Origin: Leucobacter sp.
GTDB taxonomy: Bacteria; Actinomycetota; Actinomycetes; Actinomycetales; Microbacteriaceae
Reading direction: 5' to 3'
Assembly: GCA_017990305.1 (NCBI GenBank)
Contig: JAGNOB010000019.1
Coordinates: 1 to 12,164, forward strand
Length of the DNA stretch: 12,164 nt
The notes beneath the pieces were generated by a model. It did no database searches. It was not told where the DNA came from and saw only the letters and a list, made by a program, of their open reading frames with translations. The stretch's first letter is position 1. Every line of letters starts with the position of its first letter. The position numbers were made by a program, and so were the translations under genes. Positions 7,056 through 12,164 of this stretch are shown here, piece by piece.

Positions 7056-8057
7056 TTACTCGCCGTACGCAGCGAGCGCGGCCTCCGCCCATGCACTCAC
7101 CGCGGCGCGGGCTGCTGGCGGGGCAACGATCTCAATCTCCCCTGGCCCGTGCTGGGCGAGCCTGACCGCCGCTCCGGAATGCCAGGCATCAATACGAACG
7201 AGCGCCGTTCCCGGTGGCGCAGCGATGTCTCCGCCGACCACCTGTTCGGGGGCGAAGCCTCGGATTGCGCCGAGCAAACGCGTGGGGACAAATGCGAGGA
7301 TCTCGCTGCTGTCTCGCCCACCTGCGTCGCCCTCGCCCCGGCTAGCTGCACTCGCGTCGCCTCCCGGCTGCGCAGTACCCACGACACTGACGATCTCTTC
7401 AAGCACAGTGAGATCACTGAGTTGCGGCACGCTGAAGGTGCGCTGTGCATCACGCTCCACGTTGAAGCCGTGCAGGTACCAGGTGCCCTCACGTTCGTCG
7501 AGTGAGCGTGGGTGTACCGTGCGGGTGCTGACATTGCCTGACGCATCACGGTAGTTGAAGCGCACAGCCCGCGCCTCTTCAATGGCACGAACGAGCGTCG
7601 CAAGGTCACCCTGCGGGTCTTCCTGTGACACCACAACAGCCGGCAGATCGGCTGTGCCCATCATCGCTCCGAGCCGCTCCCCGAGCGCGCTCGCAAGCCG
7701 CGCATCTTCGGTGGTGAGTAGCGGCCGAAGAGCGGCGAGCCCTGCCAGCAGAGCGGCGGTCTCCACCCCAGTAAACCTCGGAGTCTCGTCGACGGCGACG
7801 GTCTGAGTGAGCGAGACAATGTCGTGCTCTTCGAAGGCGTCCCAGTCGATGTCGAACAGGTCGTTGTGCTGATAGGCGAGCGTCTCGCCTGGAATGCCTG
7901 CTGTCCCAAGGAACCCGATGAGATTGCGGAGCATTCGCGGATCCGCATCGAACGTGCGGGCAAGTTCAGCGATTGGCGTGGGGCCGTGTTCGCGAAGGTA
8001 GGGAACCAGCGACAGCAGCAGCAGTACCCTGTCGCTCGCTAACATCTGACGGGACAT
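7056..8057 (-). CDS. pafC: WYL-domain transcription regulator PafC
   Basis: PafC works with PafB as a heterodimeric transcription activator; in mycobacteria PafBC switches on most DNA-damage genes independently of LexA/RecA. The 333-residue product has an N-terminal winged helix-turn-helix (about 5-70), a WYL domain whose namesake residues W193-Y194-L195 lie in GTWYLHGFNVERDAQRTF, and a C-terminal extension ending with a helix-rich WCX-type region. A Gly/Ser/Ala-rich insert (about 228-250) separates them. I chose ATG 8057 over GTG 8060 because GGAGG lies 7 bases before the ATG but only 4 before the GTG; with ATG the pafB stop overlaps it by one base (TGATG). It follows pafB directly and is followed after 38 bases by tatC. 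Weak sequence conservation of this family makes the B/C naming rest partly on gene order. Confidence 0.88.
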   Translation of the reverse strand: MSRQMLASDRVLLLLSLVPYLREHGPTPIAELARTFDADPRMLRNLIGFLGTAGIPGETLAYQHNDLFDIDWDAFEEHDIVSLTQTVAVDETPRFTGVETAALLAGLAALRPLLTTEDARLASALGERLGAMMGTADLPAVVVSQEDPQGDLATLVRAIEEARAVRFNYRDASGNVSTRTVHPRSLDEREGTWYLHGFNVERDAQRTFSVPQLSDLTVLEEIVSVVGTAQPGGDASAASRGEGDAGGRDSSEILAFVPTRLLGAIRGFAPEQVVGGDIAAPPGTALVRIDAWHSGAAVRLAQHGPGEIEIVAPPAARAAVSAWAEAALAAYGE

Positions 8058-9094
8058 CACTCCCCCTCCCTTTCGGCGGCAGCCGGGAAGCCGCCGTGTG
8101 CGATGTCGACGGAACGCAGCAACGCGATCACCGCGTCACGCAGCACGGGCGGATCAAGAACAATTGCTTCCGCCCCGTAGCCCGCGATCAAGGCAGCGAG
8201 TTCGTGCAAGTCAACGGTGCCAAATCGCAGAACCCGAGCGCCATCGTCGGCGCGGATGACGCTCGCCTCTCGGGAGAACCTCGCATCGGCGCGCGATCCG
8301 GGCTGCACCCGAAGCTGCACCTGAGTGTTGCGTTGGATCTGCAGTAGTTCGGCAACGGCGCCCTCGACGAGGGCCGCCGCATCGCGCGGCCGTTCAGGCT
8401 CAGCCGCGCGCGCATCGCGCGCGACAACCTGGCCCGAGATTCGCGCGAGAAGAAAGACGCGAGTCGCATCGCGATCCAGATCGTAGGCGATCAGGTGCCA
8501 TCGCCCCTCAAACCGATGCAATTGCAGCGGGTACACACGTCGCCGAAGTGGGACATCGCGCTGCGGTAGCTGGTAGGCAAACTCTGTCACCTGCCCAGCC
8601 TCAATGGCGGCAAGCAGCGCCGGCGCAGAGGGCTCTGAGGTGCCGAACCCTGCGCTGACACCGAGGCTGAGCGGATCCCGCCCCCCGCCAAGGGATTCCA
8701 GCTTGATTGCGGCGCGCCTTGCGTCATCAGTGAGGCTGCCCTCGCGCCAGGCCAGCACCGCCATGCGCAACATCATGAGCTCGCGATCGGTGAACGTCAG
8801 CCCCGTCGGAACCTGCAGGGCGGACTTCGAGATGCGGTATCGCGCGAGCTGGTTGTTGCCTGGCTCGCCTGGCGAATCGATCGTTTCGACCGGGATCCCG
8901 AGCTGCCGCAGCTGTTCCTTGTCCCGCTCGAATTGACGCTCGAGTGAGGCTGGCTGTGTCCCCTGACGGTAGCGCTCCGCATACCCGTATACGGACGACA
9001 ACAGCTCGTGCTTGGTCAGTCCCCCTGAACTCGCGACCAGCGCGAGGACGAGACTGAAAACGCGTTCTTCGCTCGGAATCTGAGACCGGGCCAC
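8057..9094 (-). CDS. pafB: WYL-domain transcription regulator PafB
   Basis: This is the partner of PafC in the DNA-damage-responsive transcription activator PafBC. The 345-residue product starts at GTG 9094 and has a winged helix-turn-helix (about 9-92, including a YGYAERYRQG stretch typical of PafB), a middle helical region, then a WYL-type domain at about 155-225 in which the signature reads W199-H200-L201 within GRWHLIAYDLDRDATRVF, and a C-terminal region to residue 330. It lies 12 bases downstream of the FKBP-like gene and overlaps pafC, so the three are probably co-transcribed. pafA, which often precedes pafB, is not here. The upstream ribosome-binding site is weak (GGGG about 5 bases before the GTG). 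Confidence 0.9.
   Translation of the reverse strand: MARSQIPSEERVFSLVLALVASSGGLTKHELLSSVYGYAERYRQGTQPASLERQFERDKEQLRQLGIPVETIDSPGEPGNNQLARYRISKSALQVPTGLTFTDRELMMLRMAVLAWREGSLTDDARRAAIKLESLGGGRDPLSLGVSAGFGTSEPSAPALLAAIEAGQVTEFAYQLPQRDVPLRRRVYPLQLHRFEGRWHLIAYDLDRDATRVFLLARISGQVVARDARAAEPERPRDAAALVEGAVAELLQIQRNTQVQLRVQPGSRADARFSREASVIRADDGARVLRFGTVDLHELAALIAGYGAEAIVLDPPVLRDAVIALLRSVDIAHGGFPAAAEREGE
8065..8069 (-). promoter_or_regulatory. Ribosome-binding site of pafC, inside the end of pafB
   Basis: GGAGG within the last codons of pafB lies 7 bases before ATG 8057, arguing for that start over GTG 8060. Confidence 0.65.
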
Positions 9095-9106
9095 GACAGC
9101 CCCGTA

Positions 9107-10045
9107 CTATCCCGCCGCGAGGATATCGAGCACAATCACCCGGGCCTCGTCGCCGCCTTCAGTAATGACAACCTGCGATCCAACCGGCTTGCCGGTCAGC
9201 TCCGCGCGGAATGCGAGCCCCTGCGCAGCGGACTCAGTCTCGCCGACGAGTAGCACCGGGCCGCCCTCAGTCCAGGTGTTCGTGAGGATTGAGCCGTCCC
9301 AAGCCACAGCGAGCATCTGCACGAGCAGGCGTCCCTCTGCAGACACGTCCTCCCCCTCGCCTGCGACGCGGACGGCTGTCGTCATCCCGACCGGTGCTTC
9401 ACGCGGAGGAAGTACGAGCCCGGGCTGCCCAGTCTCATCGGTGACAACCGCTGGGAATCCGTTCGGGAGTCCCTTCTCACGACCGGAAGCCTTGAAGCCG
9501 GAGACATCCTCGACATCCATGACCGCAACCAGCGCTGAGTCAGGGGTGCCACCGACCTGCTGGCGCATGGGCAGTGCGTCCTCGGGACTCATCGCGAGTA
9601 CCACGCGCTCACCCGGCGCAGCGCACTCGATGGCCGCGCTGAGCGGGTTCATCGTGTCTGCCGCGAGCTTGAAGAACTCATTGGTGTCTGCGGCGCCGCC
9701 GAACCCGGAGCTCGCGAAGAGCTTCTCGCCCGATCCCTGATCGTAGAACGCGAAGTTCACAGACGCAACGGTGTCGTTCGCCGCCACCTTCGCGCCGGCG
9801 GTGACTCCGGAACTATCGACGATCGATCGCTGCGAGACCGAGACCTCGGTTTCGGTCGGGATGGATACCTCTGGCTCGGTGCCGAACCCACCAAGCACCA
9901 CAACGCTGTCGCTAAGTGCTCCGGCGCCAAGCGTCGCGGTGCAGTCACCGCGTTCCACCTCAACGGCGTCAGTCGAACTGCAGCCAGTAAGGACTGCGGC
10001 GGAGACAGCGACAGTAAGAACCGCCGGGGCGATGCGACGAAGCAT
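9107..10045 (-). CDS. FKBP-like lipoprotein, probably degenerate tandem peptidyl-prolyl isomerase domains
   Basis: A secreted, lipid-anchored protein of 312 residues related to FKBP-type prolyl isomerases. Residues 1-22 form a lipoprotein signal peptide (Arg at 3-4, hydrophobic core, lipobox LTGC with Cys22). Two FKBP-like segments can be read by eye: about 82-180 (ending GERVVLAMSPEDA then ALVAVMDVED) and about 230-312 (VAWDGSILTNTW, then VGSQVVITEGGDEARVIVLDIL). Several residues of the FKBP12 active site seem replaced in the first segment, for example Ala111 in place of the Asp of the FDSS motif and no Tyr in the 80s loop, so catalysis is doubtful. ATG 10045 is chosen over the in-frame ATG 10084 because it has AGAGG 6 bases upstream and begins a proper signal peptide. 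It leads the pafB-pafC operon. Confidence 0.82.
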   Translation of the reverse strand: MLRRIAPAVLTVAVSAAVLTGCSSTDAVEVERGDCTATLGAGALSDSVVVLGGFGTEPEVSIPTETEVSVSQRSIVDSSGVTAGAKVAANDTVASVNFAFYDQGSGEKLFASSGFGGAADTNEFFKLAADTMNPLSAAIECAAPGERVVLAMSPEDALPMRQQVGGTPDSALVAVMDVEDVSGFKASGREKGLPNGFPAVVTDETGQPGLVLPPREAPVGMTTAVRVAGEGEDVSAEGRLLVQMLAVAWDGSILTNTWTEGGPVLLVGETESAAQGLAFRAELTGKPVGSQVVITEGGDEARVIVLDILAAG

Positions 10046-10051
10046 GGAACA

Positions 10052-10056
10052 CCTCT
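10052..10056 (-). promoter_or_regulatory. Ribosome-binding site fixing the start of the FKBP-like lipoprotein
   Basis: AGAGG on the minus strand lies 6 bases before ATG 10045 and supports this start over the upstream in-frame ATG. Confidence 0.65.
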
Positions 10057-10082
10057 CGAGTGCGTCGAATGCGAACCTGCCC

Positions 10083-10088
10083 ATCCTA
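10083..10088 (-). promoter_or_regulatory. Candidate -10 box for the fkbp-pafB-pafC operon
   Basis: TAGGAT on the minus strand fits TAnnnT and sits in the 68-base spacer between the trmI stop and the FKBP-like gene; it would give a leader of about 30 bases carrying the ribosome-binding site. No clear -35 box is seen. Confidence 0.4.
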
Positions 10089-10113
10089 CCGGGTGTCCGC
10101 TGGGGTTCGGGCG

Positions 10114-11262
10114 TTAGTCGCCCGCGTGGTTGGGAGACGCAGAAGTGCTGCCCTCAGCGGGCAGGTCAATTCCGGCGCGGTGATCTGCAATGCGCTGTGC
10201 CTCGCGAGCCTTCTTGCGGAGGATCTTGTCGCTCTTGACGCGCTGGCCAACGCTTTCCTCGCTCCACGCCTCGGGATCAGCATCTGGGCCCATATCCGGG
10301 AGCCAGTTGCCCATGTCGGCCTCGGAAAAGTCGCTCTTCGACGCGCGTCGTTTTAGGCTGGGCAGCTGCGTGCCAGGAGCGAGTTTTCGCGCGGTCACGA
10401 GAAAGCCGGTGTGCCCGACCATGCGATGGTCCGGGCGCACGGCGAGCCCTTCAACATGCCAGCCGCGAACCATGGTCTCCGATGCCTGCGGATGAGTGAA
10501 CAGGCCAGAGCGGCGGAGTTCCTCAACCGTACGAGACAGTTGGGTCACCGTCGCCACGTAGCAAATCACAACGCCGCCCGGTGCGAGCGCGTTGGCGGTG
10601 ACGTCGACGCACTCCCAGGGGGCGAGCATGTCGAGCACGACCCGATCTACTGACCCGGCTTCGAGTGCATTCGGGAGCTCCTCCTGCAGATCCCCGACCC
10701 GCACGGTCCAGTTGGCAGGGTCTTCCCCTGCATAAGCGCGGGCGTTCGCACGCGCAATCTCCGCGAATTCGTCGCGACGTTCAAACGAGTGGACTTCCCC
10801 CTCAGGGCCCACCGCACGAAGCAAGTGCAGTGACAGCGCCCCGGACCCGACGCCAGCCTCGACGACCCTCGCGCCAGGAAAGATGTCGGCCAGCGAGACG
10901 ATCTGGGCGGCGTCCTTCGGATAGACGATGGCAGCGCCGCGCGGCATCGACATCACGAAGTCGGAGAGCAGCGGGCGCAGCGCGAGGTACTCCTCGCCGC
11001 TGTTGTTCTCGATGACGGACGCATCAGGAATACCGACGATGTCCTCGTGGCGGATCATGCCCTTGTGGCTGTGGAACTCGGCCCCAGCCTCGAGCGTGAT
11101 CGTGTTCATGCGCCCTTTCGGGCCCGTGAGCTGCACGCGGTCGCCCAGCCGGAACGGTCCACGCAACGCGGGCGTAGGAAGCGCGGCTGCCTCCTCGGCT
11201 CCGGCGTGCTGTGTTCCAGGCTGCTCGCGTGCTGGCTGCTCTGGTGCGTCGTGTTCGTTCAT
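10114..11262 (-). other. trmI: TrmI portion, possible separate product from internal ATG
   Basis: The ATG at 11262 (residue 244 of the fusion) would give a 382-residue TrmI; GAGGAG lies upstream at 11275-11280 but 12 bases away, longer than ideal. The TrmI core is strongly like the mycobacterial enzyme, with extra residues at both ends. If an annotation pipeline splits the fusion, this is the likely second gene. Confidence 0.5.
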
Positions 11263-11991
11263 AGTCTCAGTGTTCTCCTCGGTCGCGAGGGTCGTGGCGC
11301 TCGCCCCGACTGTTGCAGAATGTGTGCGATGCTGAGCGAAAAACTCAGCGACTGCGGACACGGTCAGGCCCGTGAGGGACTCGCGCACTTCGTGTGCGGC
11401 AGCATCCTCGAGTGGCACGAGCCCGGGTGTCGCGATGACGACACAGCCGGCCGCCATTGCTGCTTCAGCACCGGGACGCGAGTCTTCGAATGCGATGCAG
11501 TCTCGTGCAGCGACGCCCGCCGCGGCCGCGCCTCGCAGGTAGGGATCTGGGTGCGGCTTCTCGTGCTCGACTTCATCGCCGGCGATGATCGCTGCGAAGG
11601 TCCCCTCGGGGAGCAAAGCAACGACCGCATCTGCGATGCGGCGCACCGACATTGTCACGAGGACGTTCGGCACCCCCCGTTTCCGAAACTCCGCAAGCAG
11701 TTCAAGCGCACCCGGCATCCACCGGGGCCGCTCCGTGGCGAGGCCGACTATGAGTGCCTCGGTCCACTCGCCGATGATCTCGTCGACAGAGAGCGGAACA
11801 CCCATTTCCTGGAAATGCTTCGCAGCAGCGGTGAGCCCCAAACCAACAAGCTGAGTCTCAAGCCCTTCGGGGAAGCTCAGACCGTAGCGGGAAAGCATCG
11901 CGATCTCCGCACGGATCCACATCGGCTCTGAGTCGATGATGGTGCCATCCATGTCCCACAGCGCGGCGGCGGGAATCAAAGCGCTCGTCAT
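10114..11991 (-). CDS. trmI: In-frame fusion of HAD-family hydrolase and tRNA (adenine58-N1)-methyltransferase TrmI
   Basis: One 625-residue frame holds two complete enzymes. Residues 1 to about 222 are a HAD subfamily I hydrolase (phosphatase/phosphoglucomutase-like): nucleophile and acid D13-M-D15-G-T, Ser/Thr motif LVTMS (111-115), Lys145 in EKPHPD, and acidic FEDS (168-171). Residues about 273-547 are TrmI, which methylates A58 in the tRNA T-loop with S-adenosylmethionine: SAM motif EAGVGSG (378-384), Glu404, the LDMLAPWE motif (453-460), YVATVTQLSRTVE and a GHTGF strand (526-530). A low-complexity linker (about 223-272) joins them and a basic C-terminal tail (about 548-625) follows. In relatives these are, as far as I recall, separate neighbouring genes. 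An internal ATG at 11262 could make TrmI alone. There is no stop in this frame at the junction. ATG 11991 has no Shine-Dalgarno but a TAAGAT box just upstream. Confidence 0.88.
   Translation of the reverse strand: MTSALIPAAALWDMDGTIIDSEPMWIRAEIAMLSRYGLSFPEGLETQLVGLGLTAAAKHFQEMGVPLSVDEIIGEWTEALIVGLATERPRWMPGALELLAEFRKRGVPNVLVTMSVRRIADAVVALLPEGTFAAIIAGDEVEHEKPHPDPYLRGAAAAGVAARDCIAFEDSRPGAEAAMAAGCVVIATPGLVPLEDAAAHEVRESLTGLTVSAVAEFFAQHRTHSATVGASATTLATEENTETMNEHDAPEQPAREQPGTQHAGAEEAAALPTPALRGPFRLGDRVQLTGPKGRMNTITLEAGAEFHSHKGMIRHEDIVGIPDASVIENNSGEEYLALRPLLSDFVMSMPRGAAIVYPKDAAQIVSLADIFPGARVVEAGVGSGALSLHLLRAVGPEGEVHSFERRDEFAEIARANARAYAGEDPANWTVRVGDLQEELPNALEAGSVDRVVLDMLAPWECVDVTANALAPGGVVICYVATVTQLSRTVEELRRSGLFTHPQASETMVRGWHVEGLAVRPDHRMVGHTGFLVTARKLAPGTQLPSLKRRASKSDFSEADMGNWLPDMGPDADPEAWSEESVGQRVKSDKILRKKAREAQRIADHRAGIDLPAEGSTSASPNHAGD
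11257..11270 (-). other. HAD-TrmI junction with out-of-frame stops next to an internal ATG
   Basis: Around ATG 11262 the other two frames both stop: TGA at 11269-11267 in the -1 frame and TGA at 11261-11259 in the +1 frame, the latter overlapping the ATG as ATGA. This is the same overlap style as at helY-lnt, and suggests the two parts were, or are, separate coupled genes. Confidence 0.55.
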
Positions 11992-11998
11992 TCCAACG

Positions 11999-12004
11999 AT
12001 CTTA
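11999..12004 (-). promoter_or_regulatory. Candidate -10 box for leaderless HAD-trmI mRNA
   Basis: TAAGAT on the minus strand is a strong TAnnnT match and lies 7 bases before ATG 11991. No Shine-Dalgarno is visible between them. The -35 region is not recognisable. Confidence 0.5.
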
Positions 12005-12077
12005 CCGGGAGCTTTCGGGAAGACCGGGCCTCCTCAGCGCTTACGGCTCACCGGTACTCGCTCTCGGGCGTGGGAGA

Positions 12078-12083
12078 TAGTCT
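12078..12083 (+). promoter_or_regulatory. Candidate -10 box for leaderless PAC2 gene mRNA
   Basis: TAGTCT fits TAnnnT and lies 7 bases before GTG 12091. The GGAGGG at 12084-12089 is only one base from the GTG, too close for a normal ribosome-binding site, so leaderless initiation is plausible. A different start would weaken this. Confidence 0.35.
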
Positions 12084-12090
12084 GGAGGGC

Positions 12091-12164
12091 GTGAATAATT
12101 CGACAGGACCTGACCTCGCGCCGCGCGTACTCATCGCAGCGTTCCAAGGTTGGAGCGATGCGGG
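12091..12164 (+). CDS. PAC2-family protein (N-terminus only, cut by window end)
   Basis: The first 24 codons of a gene running off the right edge encode GTG-started NNSTGPDLAPR followed by VLIAAFQGWSDA, which matches the N-terminal pattern of actinomycete PAC2 (proteasome assembly chaperone 2-like) proteins, where a hydrophobic strand is followed by a GWxDAG turn. Their role in bacteria is not settled. It diverges from HAD-trmI across 99 bases. Its place next to trmI matches the flank of the Pup-proteasome region in other actinomycetes. Only a short stretch is visible, so the call depends on one motif plus gene order. Confidence 0.75.
   Translation, partial: MNNSTGPDLAPRVLIAAFQGWSDA

Noticed and set aside
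7018..7092. Longer tatC start giving a 25-residue N-terminal extension
   Set aside because: The extension overlaps pafC and is unlike TatC; the ATG at 7017 begins directly before the conserved N-terminus.
10046..10084. Upstream start of the FKBP-like lipoprotein at 10084
   Set aside because: It would bury the signal peptide behind 13 extra residues and overlaps the candidate -10 box; ATG 10045 has a good ribosome-binding site.
11047..11931. Plus-strand open frame of 294 codons antisense to HAD-trmI
   Set aside because: Antisense to both motif-complete domains, with no family resemblance.
1..12164. Mobile elements, CRISPR array, tRNA or rRNA genes
   Set aside because: No transposase, integrase, regularly spaced repeats, or recognisable tRNA/rRNA sequence was seen on reading both strands.

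Overview
The window is high-GC DNA with GTG and TTG starts, very tight gene packing and gene families that point to an actinomycete. The gene set and order (rbpA, lnt, helY-type helicase, tatC, pafC, pafB, FKBP-like lipoprotein, trmI, HAD, PAC2) fit the family Microbacteriaceae. Genus is not certain; something like Leucobacter or Microbacterium is my guess from gene order alone. It reads as a conserved chromosomal core region, with no insertion sequence, phage, CRISPR array, tRNA or rRNA visible.

Layout. (a) 1-1538: the 3' part of a GT-B glycosyltransferase on the plus strand meets a short-chain dehydrogenase/reductase (SDR) on the minus strand, and their stop codons overlap. (b) 1539-1781: a 243-base divergent spacer, the longest gene-free stretch, holding a 13-bp perfect palindrome. 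(c) 1782-2141: rbpA on the plus strand, encoding an RNA polymerase-binding activator, converging on (d) 2157-7017: tatC-helY-lnt on the minus strand, joined by 4-base overlaps (GTGA, ATGA). (e) 7056-10045: fkbp-pafB-pafC, also minus strand, tightly spaced. (f) 10114-11991: one reading frame that joins a complete HAD phosphatase-like domain to a complete tRNA m1A58 methyltransferase (TrmI). (g) 12091-12164: the start of a PAC2-family gene, divergent from the HAD-trmI gene.

How it fits together. In many actinomycetes the Pup-proteasome cluster (arc/mpa, dop, pup, prcB, prcA, pafA) lies between trmI and pafB. Here that core is absent and only the flanks remain: PAC2, trmI, pafB, pafC, tatC, helY. 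PafB and PafC together form a WYL-domain transcription activator of DNA-damage genes in mycobacteria, which explains why they can survive without pupylation. TatC (folded-protein export), Lnt (lipoprotein N-acylation) and the FKBP-like lipoprotein are envelope functions; RbpA, HelY and TrmI are transcription and RNA functions. Two genes usually found here are missing from the window: tatA (expected between pafC and tatC) and the polyprenol-phosphate-mannose synthase gene or domain often joined to lnt.

The most interesting points are the in-frame HAD-TrmI fusion with hidden stop codons at the junction, three starts (tatC, HAD-trmI, PAC2) with a -10 box 6-7 bases before the start codon as in leaderless mRNAs, an SDR with displaced Tyr/Lys catalytic spacing, and an RGG-rich linker inside the helicase. 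I did not find a convincing wholly new multi-gene system.
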